A stretch of DNA of 32,906 bases from a virus. The stretch covers positions 1 to 32,906 of the IMG/VR virus record IMGVR_UViG_3300050033_000100. The stretch is one strand, 5' to 3'. Below are positions 1 to 6,090 of this stretch, one piece after another (position 1 is the first letter of the stretch; every line of letters starts with the position of its first letter). Under the pieces are notes generated by a model that saw only the letters and a program-made list of their open reading frames with translations, was not told where the DNA came from and ran no database searches. The position numbers and the translations under genes are program-made.

Positions 1-2
1 GC

Positions 3-116
3 AAAGCTGTCGCCGCTGACTGGGCTGAGACCCACGGGGGCGAATCCCTGCGTGACGCAACGGATCTCGGGAGCCTCGAACTGCTGCGCGATGACCTCAA
101 GGTGAGTGTGTCATGA
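3..116 (+). CDS. C-terminal fragment of an unidentified early protein
   Basis: An open frame enters from the left edge and ends at TGA 114-116, giving 37 residues that end in LELLRDDLKVSVS. The stop overlaps the ATG of the WhiB gene at 113 (ATGA), the coupling seen throughout this operon, which supports it as real coding sequence. The visible part is acidic and probably helical, and too short to assign to a family. Its beginning lies outside the window. Confidence 0.6.
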   Translation, partial: KAVAADWAETHGGESLRDATDLGSLELLRDDLKVSVS

Positions 117-583
117 AGCCCGACTACGCAGCCCCGTACGACTGGCGCGACCAAGCCAGCTGCCTCGAGCACGACCAGGAGCTGTTCTTCCCGGTCGGCA
201 ACAACGCCGCCGCCCTACGCCAAACCGAGGACGCCAAGGCTGTGTGCCGCGGCTGCCCGGTCATGGAGCCCTGCCTCATGTGGGCGCTGGAGGCTGGCGT
301 GGTCGGCGTATGGGGCGGCCTCACCGAGGATGAGCGGCGCGCTTTGCGGAAGCGCACCCAGCGTGTGGCGGCCCGGGCGCGCGACCGTGCGGGACATGGG
401 ACCGCTGCGCGGTACAAGGTTCACCGGCACGCCGGTGAGGTCGCCTGCGATGCCTGTAAGGCAGCTGAAGCGCAACGCGCCAAGGCGCGCTACCGCGCGG
501 GTGAGGGTGTCGCCAAGCCGCGGGAGTACACGTCCAGGGGCAGCGTCGTGGGGACCTCGTCAGGCACCAGGCGCATCTCATGA
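113..583 (+). CDS. WhiB-family transcriptional regulator
   Basis: This 156-aa protein has the WhiB iron-sulfur domain at residues 10-80. The four cluster-ligating cysteines are C17, C45, C48 and C54 (C-x27-C-x2-C-x5-C), followed by the family's GVWGG turn at 65-69 and a basic segment (RRALRKR) likely to contact DNA. WhiB proteins carry a [4Fe-4S] cluster and usually act with the housekeeping sigma factor; they are confined to Actinobacteria and their phages. The C-terminal 75 residues are basic and contain a CDAC pair near residue 112, which is an extra feature. It overlaps genes on both sides by ATGA. The role is inferred: it may redirect host or phage promoters, as proposed for mycobacteriophage WhiB proteins. 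Confidence 0.93.
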   Translation: MKPDYAAPYDWRDQASCLEHDQELFFPVGNNAAALRQTEDAKAVCRGCPVMEPCLMWALEAGVVGVWGGLTEDERRALRKRTQRVAARARDRAGHGTAARYKVHRHAGEVACDACKAAEAQRAKARYRAGEGVAKPREYTSRGSVVGTSSGTRRIS

Positions 584-1050
584 CGGCCCAGCCCGCACCT
601 ACCCGCCGTGGCCCACCCTTCGGCCAATACCAGCCCCCGTTCATGTTCACCCCGCAACCCTGGGCCAACCGGGCGTTGTGCAGGGAGATCGGCCACGACC
701 TGTTCTACCCAGAACTCGGCGAATCCGTCCGTGAAGCCAAGAAGATCTGCAGACACTGCCCCGTCACAGCCGAATGCCTCGCTTACGCCCTGGACACGCA
801 TGAACGGTTCGGCGTATGGGGCAACACGACCGAACGCGAACGCCGCGAGCTCAGGGGTGTGAACGCCTGCCCCGACTGCGGCGACGCGTTCACCTGGCCG
901 GCCAACCGGGACCGGCACATCGTGCTGCGACACAACCCCGCCAACCCCCACGTGTGCACCGTGTGCGGGCAAACGTTCCAGTTCCCCGGACCACTGCTGC
1001 GGCATGTTGATGCGCGCCACCAAACCAGCCCGATTGAGGTGGCCATCTGA
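580..1050 (+). CDS. WhiB-like regulator fused to two C2H2 zinc fingers
   Basis: This 156-aa protein has an N-terminal WhiB domain with C34, C57, C60 and C66 and a GVWGN turn at 78-82. Two canonical C2H2 fingers follow: C97-x2-C100-x12-H113-x4-H118 and C126-x2-C129-x12-H142-x4-H147. The spacing fits classical zinc fingers exactly, with aromatic and leucine core positions also present. The start ATG overlaps the stop of the preceding WhiB gene. The two WhiB domains look like a duplicated pair, with the second having gained the fingers. It presumably binds DNA through the fingers while the WhiB part contacts sigma factor, which is inference. No frameshift or stop separates the two parts. Confidence 0.9.
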   Translation: MTAQPAPTRRGPPFGQYQPPFMFTPQPWANRALCREIGHDLFYPELGESVREAKKICRHCPVTAECLAYALDTHERFGVWGNTTERERRELRGVNACPDCGDAFTWPANRDRHIVLRHNPANPHVCTVCGQTFQFPGPLLRHVDARHQTSPIEVAI

Positions 1051-1063
1051 TGCGCGAATCGGC

Positions 1064-1090
1064 TTGCGGCGCAAGGGTTTGCGGTATGAT
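1064..1090 (+). promoter_or_regulatory. candidate sigma-70-type promoter upstream of the methyltransferase
   Basis: In the 124-bp gap after the second WhiB gene, TTGCGG (1064-1069) and TATGAT (1085-1090) are separated by 15 bp. The -10 element matches consensus at five of six bases; the -35 is weaker and the spacing is short. It is one of the few real gaps in the early operon, so an internal promoter is reasonable. The rest of the gap shows no clear operator. Confidence 0.4.
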
Positions 1091-1174
1091 GGGACGTAGC
1101 GAGACGGCCCCGAGTGTGACCTCGAAGCCGCCTCTAGCACTCCAATCCAGATACCGGAAAGGAGGCGTTGACTC

Positions 1175-1888
1175 ATGCTAGAGCCAATCGCCCAGAGAAG
1201 TAAGACCCCCACCCCGTATTACCAAGACGACCTCGTGACCCTGTACCTGGGAGACTGTCGCGAGGTTACCGAGTGGCTGTCTGCCGATGTGCTCGTCACG
1301 GACCCGCCGTATGGCAGGGCGTGGCGACAGGGGCGACTCAAGGGGCACCATTCCGACAACCTCAACCAAGGCATAGCCAACGATGAGACGACAGAGGTAC
1401 GTGACGCAGCCCTGTCTCTATGGGGCATAGACCGACCTGCGATCTCATTTGGTGACCTCATGCTTCCGCCGCCCAATGGAACCAAGTTGGTCTGCATCTA
1501 CCGCAAGCCAGCCGATTCCGGTCTACGCGGTGCGATGGCTGGGGTCAGGCGTGACGCTGATGCGATCTACCTCCTGAACAAATGGACCTCGGGCATCGGT
1601 GGCAGATCATCAGTGTTCGCCTCACATCGCCCGCTTGTCGGAGGCTCAGCCGGCATTGTAAGTAGGGCTGGCGGCCACCCACATACCAAAGCGGGGGACG
1701 TCATGGTCGACCTACTGCGCCTCACGGAGGGCACTGTCGCAGATCCGTTCGCTGGCTCAGGCTCAACGCTCGTGGCAGCCAAACAACTAGGCCGCAAAGC
1801 CATCGGCGTCGAGATTGATGAACGCTACTGCGAGATCGCCGCCCGCCGACTGAGCCAAGGCGTCCTCGACTTCGGCGGCGTCGCCTGA
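1175..1888 (+). CDS. DNA methyltransferase (N4-cytosine/N6-adenine type)
   Basis: This 237-aa protein has the catalytic DPPY motif at residues 43-46 and, later, the S-adenosylmethionine-binding FAGSGST motif at 192-198, followed by GRKAIGVEID. Catalytic motif before SAM motif is the beta-class order. A long recognition-type segment (about 60-180) lies between them. A strong Shine-Dalgarno sequence, AAAGGAGG at 1157-1164, sits 10 bp before ATG 1175. No restriction gene is adjacent, so it is an orphan enzyme that probably protects phage DNA from host restriction or marks its own DNA. The target sequence cannot be read from the protein. The stop overlaps the next start by one base. Confidence 0.92.
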   Translation: MLEPIAQRSKTPTPYYQDDLVTLYLGDCREVTEWLSADVLVTDPPYGRAWRQGRLKGHHSDNLNQGIANDETTEVRDAALSLWGIDRPAISFGDLMLPPPNGTKLVCIYRKPADSGLRGAMAGVRRDADAIYLLNKWTSGIGGRSSVFASHRPLVGGSAGIVSRAGGHPHTKAGDVMVDLLRLTEGTVADPFAGSGSTLVAAKQLGRKAIGVEIDERYCEIAARRLSQGVLDFGGVA

Positions 1889-2274
1889 TGTCGAGAGACA
1901 AGCGCATCTATATCACTGTGGCCAACGACATGCCAGAGAACGGCAAGATCGAGGCCCTGTCAGACAAGGGGTTCCGCTGCCTAATCACCCTCTGGTGTTG
2001 GTGCTCGCGCAACGAGAGTGACGGCAAGGTTCCCGAGACTGTATGGCTCAAGCGGACGACACCCAAGGCCCGAACCGAACTGCTGATCCAGATGGTCGAG
2101 CCAATCAGGGGCGGCGTCTACATGCACGACTACCTCGAACACCAACGGTCCAAGGCTGAGATTGAAGCGTTGCGAATCAAGCGCTCCAACGCCGGATCTC
2201 TCGGCGGCATGCGAGCCGTCGAGTCACGTGCTAGAGACAAGTGGATCGACGCGGGAGGGGAAGCAAGTGCTTAA
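1888..2274 (+). CDS. phage replication-type protein (N-terminal DNA-binding domain)
   Basis: This 128-aa protein begins with a segment typical of actinophage replication-region proteins (NDMPENGKIEALSDKGFRCL), predicted to be a winged-helix-like fold. A basic helix follows, YLEHQRSKAEIEALRIKRSN, ending in GSLGGMRA, which usually leads into a long charged tail. Here the frame stops at TAA 2272-2274, inside the first of the iteron-like repeats. Downstream in the same frame, after a second TAA (2296-2298), an acidic tail-like stretch (SSKIQAETETGIRES) stays open to 2400. The tail therefore seems to have been cut off by C-to-T changes. Position and sequence suggest replication initiation or helicase loading; the exact biochemical role is inferred. 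Confidence 0.7.
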   Translation: MSRDKRIYITVANDMPENGKIEALSDKGFRCLITLWCWCSRNESDGKVPETVWLKRTTPKARTELLIQMVEPIRGGVYMHDYLEHQRSKAEIEALRIKRSNAGSLGGMRAVESRARDKWIDAGGEASA

Positions 2275-2332
2275 GCAAATGCTGCACCAAGTGCTTAAGC
2301 AAAATGCTGCACCAAGTGCTCAAGCAAAATCC
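2265..2332 (+). repeat. iteron-like tandem repeats, 2.8 copies of a 24/25-bp unit
   Basis: Units start at 2265 (24 bp), 2289 (25 bp, one extra A) and 2314 (partial, 19 bp). Each has the core AAGTGCTYAAGCAAA. Units 1 and 2 contain the perfect 10-bp palindrome TGCTTAAGCA (2268-2277, 2292-2301); unit 3 has TGCTCAAGCA (2317-2326). Helically phased palindromes at the 3' end of a replication gene resemble the arrangement of lambda ori within gene O. Binding by the product of the overlapping gene is inference. Confidence 0.8.
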
Positions 2333-2438
2333 AAGCAGAGACAGAGACAGGGATTAGAGAGTCTTTGGTTGGCTTACAAATCCAATCGTCACTTACGTAA
2401 CGCGCGAGGCCGCGACGTTTTGGAATTGCGAGCAAGCC
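2275..2438. other. candidate replication origin region (gene-free, locally AT-rich)
   Basis: This 164-bp stretch between two replication-type genes contains most of the palindromic repeats, followed by a segment (about 2327-2400) visibly richer in A and T than the rest of the genome. Iterons followed by an AT-rich unwinding element are the usual layout of an origin. All three forward frames are partly open here but none has a credible start. The origin assignment is inference. Confidence 0.4.
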
Positions 2439-2876
2439 ATGCCAACTGAAAACCAGATTGAACGCCTCGCCGCCATGGCCAACGCCATCCGCCCCGAATG
2501 GCCCATCCGCTCACTGCTCACCATCCTGACCCGCGACCACGCAACCCGCCCATACCGTGACCTCGCCGTCGCCCTCGCATGGATCGCAACAGACGCCAAG
2601 ACGAAAACACCGGCACGTCTCGCCGAGGCTGGCCCGTGGTGGACCGCGACATCCATGACCGAAGGCGCCGGACCAGGCCAGTCACGGATGCAGTGCGCCG
2701 ATCATGAGCGTTGGCACGCCGGTCACTGCCCCGACTGCATCGCCCATGCCGTCCCACGACCCGACAACCTCGTGATCCCCCGACCAACCAGGTCCCGCGA
2801 CTGGACACCCAAACCCGTACACGCCGACCTCACCGCAGCACGCGACAGCATCGACGCGAAAGGGGTGACGGCGTGA
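2439..2876 (+). CDS. conserved actinophage protein with a putative zinc knuckle
   Basis: This 145-aa protein has a helical N-terminal domain (residues 1-70; ERLAAMANAIRPEWPIRSLLTIL and RPYRDLAVALAWIATD). A short knuckle follows around residues 86-101 (C-x-D-H-x8-HCPDC), with a proline-rich tail. The arrangement recurs in proteins encoded beside replication genes of actinobacterial phages and integrative elements; no enzymatic motif is visible. The frame is open without a start codon from 2358, and ATG 2439 has a poor ribosome binding site, so the start is the weak point. The stop overlaps GTG 2873 of the next gene. Confidence 0.7.
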   Translation: MPTENQIERLAAMANAIRPEWPIRSLLTILTRDHATRPYRDLAVALAWIATDAKTKTPARLAEAGPWWTATSMTEGAGPGQSRMQCADHERWHAGHCPDCIAHAVPRPDNLVIPRPTRSRDWTPKPVHADLTAARDSIDAKGVTA

Positions 2877-3121
2877 AGCCCCGACTGCGCGCCTATCTCG
2901 TGCCCTATGGCCCGTTCGTGACGTTCCCACAGAGGACTCCACGATCAGGCAAGGTCAGGTGCTCCGTCTGCGGCGCGTCTGGATATGGCAACTGGTGGGG
3001 CGACTTCAGCCCATGGCAGAAGACGTGCATGCGAGGGCACAAGCCGTGTGACTACTGCGGGCGCATGTTGCGCGTCCTGCTCGATGGCTCGACCCGAGTC
3101 CACACAAGGTGCCCGTCATGA
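2873..3121 (+). CDS. small zinc-ribbon-like protein
   Basis: This 82-aa protein starts at GTG 2873 in a GTGA overlap. It contains a CSVCGASGYG pair and a C-x(n)-CDYCGR pair, i.e. CxxC knuckles about 25 residues apart with another Cys-His between them (KTCMRGH), a probable structural zinc site. No catalytic motif is recognised. It is the first of a run of Cys-rich small proteins. The ATGA overlap with the next gene supports the reading frame. Confidence 0.65.
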   Translation: MKPRLRAYLVPYGPFVTFPQRTPRSGKVRCSVCGASGYGNWWGDFSPWQKTCMRGHKPCDYCGRMLRVLLDGSTRVHTRCPS

Positions 3122-3333
3122 CCACCGTCACCCCAACCGACTACGACGCAGCCCACGGCCTCACCTCACGGCAGGCATGGACCCAGCAGCACATCTCAAG
3201 GTGCGCGCTCTGCGGCGCCTGGCAGTGCCTGACGCACTTCGAAACCCTGCTCCGCGCAGCACCCGGCTACGTGGCGCCCGCCTTTTGTGTCCACCTGATC
3301 CCTAAAGCAGCCACGACAGGAGCAGCAGCATGA
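3118..3333 (+). CDS. small Cys-containing hypothetical protein
   Basis: This 71-aa protein begins at ATG 3118, overlapping the preceding TGA; AAGGTG at 3106-3111 serves as ribosome binding site. A possible metal site is formed by C-x2-C-x4-C (CALCGAWQC) and a later FCVH. The family is not recognised. An upstream in-frame GTG at 3109 is a less likely start because the ATGA overlap is the rule in this operon. Confidence 0.6.
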   Translation: MTTVTPTDYDAAHGLTSRQAWTQQHISRCALCGAWQCLTHFETLLRAAPGYVAPAFCVHLIPKAATTGAAA

Positions 3334-3686
3334 TGGCCACCCAATCCCGAAAACACCGCGGCCTCAGAACACAGAAGGTCGTAGCTGAGTACCTCGCACT
3401 CAATGGCTGGCCCTACGCGGAATCCACAGGCGCCGGCCGGTCAGGATCCGACATCACCGGCGTCCCAGCCCTGGCGATCGAGGTCAAAGCCCGTGCAGCG
3501 TTCGACCCGATGGCGTGGGTTCGACAAGCAGCCTCGAGCGAAGGTTTGCCACTGGTCACGTTTCGCCCGAACGGCATGGGTGAGCAGTCGGTTGCGTCGT
3601 GGCCGTGCATCATCCGGCTAGCTGACCTGGTTGACCTGTTGCACGGGTCTGGCTATGGAACTGATAACCGCCAGGGACAGTCATGA
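3330..3686 (+). CDS. Holliday-junction-resolvase-like nuclease
   Basis: This 118-aa protein has a PD-(D/E)xK nuclease core: helix with LRTQKVVAEYLALNGW, D41 in GSDITGVP, then E51-x-K53 in ALAIEVKAR. A conserved helix follows (PMAWVRQA), and the strand PLVTFRPNG. This pattern matches small phage resolvases that process branched DNA after replication and before packaging. Length is typical for the minimal fold. ATG 3330 overlaps the previous stop; a second ATG lies at 3333. A general endonuclease role instead of junction resolution cannot be excluded from sequence alone. Confidence 0.75.
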   Translation: MMATQSRKHRGLRTQKVVAEYLALNGWPYAESTGAGRSGSDITGVPALAIEVKARAAFDPMAWVRQAASSEGLPLVTFRPNGMGEQSVASWPCIIRLADLVDLLHGSGYGTDNRQGQS

Positions 3687-4042
3687 CCGGCCAGCCGTGC
3701 GGCGCACCTACCCGCGCCGGTGGGCACTGCGCCAACCCGCCCATGCGTGGCGCCCTCAGGTGCCGCATCCACGGGGATGTGATCACTTCGTTCGTTGGCG
3801 CAATCCAGAAACTGGTGAAAGCCCAGCGTGAACACGACGAAGCGCTCGTTGAGGCTGAGCGGCTGTTCAGGGTTGCCGCTGATGCGTTGGACCGAGAGGT
3901 CGCAGCCAAAGCCGCCATCGAACGCGTCAAGGCGCTGCACGTTATCGCCGGCATTGGCCCCGACGTCGTGAAGTTCTGCTGCCACGACAACCGCAGATGG
4001 CCCTGCCCGACGATCCGAGCGATTGAGGAGCCGACGTCATGA
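3683..4042 (+). CDS. hypothetical protein with N-terminal Cys/His motif
   Basis: This 119-aa protein opens with a Cys/His motif: C6, C16 and C27 with H31, in CGAPTRAGGHCANPP and RCRIHG. The motif recurs at the N-terminus of phage and actinobacterial proteins and probably binds zinc. A long helical middle follows (about 35-90), rich in A, E and R and probably coiled coil. A second Cys pair near the end (KFCCHD) and PCP complete it. Function unknown. ATGA overlaps on both sides. Confidence 0.65.
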   Translation: MTGQPCGAPTRAGGHCANPPMRGALRCRIHGDVITSFVGAIQKLVKAQREHDEALVEAERLFRVAADALDREVAAKAAIERVKALHVIAGIGPDVVKFCCHDNRRWPCPTIRAIEEPTS

Positions 4043-4188
4043 GTGGCCCGTCATGCACCGCGGCCGCCTGCCGCACCTGCACCGCCTGCTACCACGGCAA
4101 CCACGGCGCCTGTAGGCGCACAGTTTGGTGTCCCGACGACCAGATCAGCCGCATCTGCCGATGCTGTGGCACGAAGGAGGAGAAATGA
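4039..4188 (+). CDS. very Cys-rich 49-aa protein
   Basis: The reading frame from ATG 4039 to TGA 4186-4188 encodes 49 residues with nine cysteines (C6, 11, 14, 17, 25, 31, 40, 42, 43) and two histidines (H19, H22), consistent with two zinc sites. It overlaps the preceding stop by ATGA and the following ATG at 4185. Its last codons supply the AAGGAGGAG ribosome binding site of the next gene. It resembles no family I can name. The continuous coupling and cysteine density argue that it is real despite its size. Confidence 0.6.
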   Translation: MSGPSCTAAACRTCTACYHGNHGACRRTVWCPDDQISRICRCCGTKEEK

Positions 4189-4415
4189 CCATCACTCGCA
4201 CGGCTGGCATTGACAGCATCGCCGTCCGAAGCAACCCGGCGCTCCATCACATGACAGTCGACCATCTGCTCACGTTCGCCACCGAGGTGCGTCAGGCGGT
4301 GGCTGAAGGGTTAGACCCGGACGCGCGGATCGAAGTCACCATGTCCACGACGAGCCACCTCATCAGCCTGTCGTGCCACTCAAACGTGCGCGCCGAACTC
4401 AGGGACCCGTCATGA
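4185..4415 (+). CDS. hypothetical protein
   Basis: This 76-aa protein has an excellent ribosome binding site (AAGGAGG, 4174-4180) and an ATGA start at 4185. It looks like a small alpha/beta fold: a helix MTVDHLLTFATEVRQAVAEG, then strand ARIEVTMSTT. No Cys cluster or known motif is present. The following gene overlaps its stop. Confidence 0.6.
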   Translation: MTITRTAGIDSIAVRSNPALHHMTVDHLLTFATEVRQAVAEGLDPDARIEVTMSTTSHLISLSCHSNVRAELRDPS

Positions 4416-4624
4416 CGCGCGCACTCAACCTCCTGGTCGACCACCTCACGGCCGCGATCGTTACCCGCGTCGAACGCCTCAAAGCCTGGCTGATCGCGCA
4501 CCACGCCCGGGCTGTGCGCGCCCACGTGCGGCACGCAGGCGCGCAATCCACGAATCCGGGCACTGGGAGACCTAGACCGGATTCTGTGCCGTCTACGGGC
4601 GCAACAAAGCCTGGTACAAAGTGA
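4412..4624 (+). CDS. hypothetical basic helical protein
   Basis: This 70-aa frame starts at ATG 4412 (ATGA overlap). Its first 45 residues are helical and basic (ALNLLVDHLTAAIVTRVERL), while the last 25 are low-complexity Pro/Thr/Gly. The tail reads as if it were out of frame: the +1 coding frame of the next gene looks protein-like upstream of its own start. The C-terminal part may therefore be altered by a frameshift. Function unknown. Confidence 0.45.
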   Translation: MTRALNLLVDHLTAAIVTRVERLKAWLIAHHARAVRAHVRHAGAQSTNPGTGRPRPDSVPSTGATKPGTK

Positions 4625-4794
4625 GCGACACGCCAGCGCACATCGTCATCAAGGACCGCCAAATCCGCGCCGTTGACACCGTCTGTCACCGATGCCTTTC
4701 CCAAGCCCACATCGGCCAGTACGACAACCCCGCCTACACCGACCAGAAACTAGCCGAATGGGTCGCACGCCACCTACATGAGGATCAGCCGTGA
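4621..4794 (+). CDS. small CxxC protein
   Basis: This 57-aa protein starts at GTG 4621 in a GTGA overlap and contains one knuckle (CHRC) followed by a helix (KLAEWVARHLHED). Upstream of the GTG, the same frame encodes TGFCAVYGRNKAWYK back to TAG 4573-4575, an aromatic-rich stretch that looks like genuine protein, so the current form may be an N-terminally shortened version. It shares the 11 bases GTGAGCGACAC at its start with the next gene. Function unknown. Confidence 0.5.
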   Translation: MSDTPAHIVIKDRQIRAVDTVCHRCLSQAHIGQYDNPAYTDQKLAEWVARHLHEDQP

Positions 4795-5702
4795 GCGACA
4801 CGACACCGATCTGCCCAACCTGTGACAAACCGATCCATGACAACGCCTACATCTGCCGAAGCTGCGGCGACAAACTGACCAAGGCGCTGCGACACATCGC
4901 GGCGCTGCACTCCGAACTCGACATCACCCTGGCCAGACAGTCGCGCATCACGGTCGACAACACCGGTGGGATTCCTGAGCCGCTGCAGGACTGGCCCGAT
5001 GCTGAACCTGGCGTCGTGGTGCAGCCGATGATGTTCCACGTCGGCGCATCTGATGTGGCACACGCGATCAACAACACGATCACGACATGGGCGCGAGTCA
5101 TCCTCGAGGAGCGAGTGCCGCGGATGGAACTGCCGCCGATCTCAGAACCGCCGATTGGGCCGATCTGCACGCCGACCGAATGCAAGCACGAGTCCTGCAC
5201 CATCATCCGCTGGCACATCAAGGACTCTGAGATCACCCATGCGGCCAAGTTCATCGCCGAGCGTGTCTGGTGGCTACGGCGTCGACCTGAGGCGCCGGAA
5301 GCGTTCAAGGATCTAACCGGAGCCGATTACAAGCTCGAGCGCATCATCGATCGCGCTGAGCCGCTGATCTACGCGGGACCGTGCAACATCTGCCGCAAGG
5401 ATCTGTATGCGCGCCAAGGAGCGGCTCAGGTCGAGTGTCATCCGTGCAATATGGCCTACGACATGGAAGGCCGCAGATCGTGGCTGCTTGAGCAAGCTGA
5501 GGATCGACTGGAGCGAGCGTTCGTCATCGCCCGTGCGCTCACAGAGTGGGGTTCACCGATCCACGTCGACCGGATCCGCAAATGGGCTCAACGTGGCCGA
5601 CTGATCTCGCACGCGACAGATGGGCTTGGACGACCTCTGTATCGCATCGGCGATGTGCGTGAACTGCTCAACCAAGACGCGCGACACGCCGTCAGTGCCT
5701 GA
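4791..5702 (+). CDS. zinc-ribbon and MerR-like HTH DNA-binding protein
   Basis: This 303-aa protein has three parts. An N-terminal zinc ribbon (C8-x2-C11 ... C22-x2-C25) comes first. A central helical region contains two further Cys pairs (about residue 205-230, CNICRKD and ECHPC). The C-terminal MerR-type winged helix (about 250-297) has the typical LTEWGSPIHVDRIRKWAQRG recognition helix and the GRPLYRIGDVREL wing. Such proteins are common in actinophage early regions and are presumed transcriptional regulators or replication accessory factors. GTG 4791 overlaps the previous stop. It ends this coupled block and a terminator-like hairpin follows. Confidence 0.75.
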   Translation: MSDTTPICPTCDKPIHDNAYICRSCGDKLTKALRHIAALHSELDITLARQSRITVDNTGGIPEPLQDWPDAEPGVVVQPMMFHVGASDVAHAINNTITTWARVILEERVPRMELPPISEPPIGPICTPTECKHESCTIIRWHIKDSEITHAAKFIAERVWWLRRRPEAPEAFKDLTGADYKLERIIDRAEPLIYAGPCNICRKDLYARQGAAQVECHPCNMAYDMEGRRSWLLEQAEDRLERAFVIARALTEWGSPIHVDRIRKWAQRGRLISHATDGLGRPLYRIGDVRELLNQDARHAVSA

Positions 5703-5774
5703 TGGTTGGCTTTATAGCAAGTACTGTGTCATGCTGAATTGCCAACGAAAAAAGGGACCCCGAAAACTATTGAA

Positions 5775-5797
5775 CCCCGACTGCAGGTCGAGGTTTT
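5775..5797 (+). terminator. weak intrinsic terminator
   Basis: CCCCGAC (5775-5781), loop TGCAG and GTCGAGG (5787-5793) form a 7-bp stem with one mismatch, followed directly by TTTT. It lies in the 114-bp gap after the HTH gene. The short U tract makes partial termination more likely than complete. The rest of the gap (5703-5774) holds an inverted pair GTTGGC/GCCAAC (5705-5710, 5741-5746) with no clear role. Confidence 0.4.
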
Positions 5798-5816
5798 GTC
5801 ATGTGGAACCCCCGCG

Positions 5817-5900
5817 ATGAGCCAACATCCGGGGGTGCGCAGAACCTACGAGCATATCGACGAGCTCCTCGAGCAACGGACGGTGCTGACCCATGGCTGA
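5817..5900 (+). CDS. possible 27-aa small protein
   Basis: ATG 5817 to TGA 5898-5900 encodes a charged, probably helical 27-residue peptide (TYEHIDELLEQR). It overlaps the next start by eight bases. There is no good ribosome binding site, so it could instead be a leader that couples translation into the next gene. Confidence is limited by length. Confidence 0.35.
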   Translation: MSQHPGVRRTYEHIDELLEQRTVLTHG

Positions 5901-6090
5901 GCGACTCGTCATCGTCATCGAGTACGAAGCGCGAGAAGACCTCGATGAGTTCGTCGATCCACTCAATGAGGCGACGATCCAACTCCGCACCTGGATCGAC
6001 GACCACAAGCAGCAGAACTTCACGCCTGTGCAGGTCTACGCAGCCATCAAGGACGACGCCGATCGAGTCCTCGCGGTGTTCGAGTCATGA
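5893..6090 (+). CDS. hypothetical small acidic protein
   Basis: This 65-aa protein has a beta strand start (RLVIVIEYEARE), then acidic helices (DEFVDPLNEAT and PVQVYAAIKDDADRVLAVFES). No motif is recognised. It overlaps the LuxR-type gene by ATGA and is likely co-translated with it. Confidence 0.55.
   Translation: MAERLVIVIEYEAREDLDEFVDPLNEATIQLRTWIDDHKQQNFTPVQVYAAIKDDADRVLAVFES

Noticed and set aside
2272-2298. Stop-codon reassignment (TAA read as Gln)
   Set aside because: TAA is used as a normal stop elsewhere (for example 26177-26179 and 31094-31096) and no suppressor tRNA is seen.
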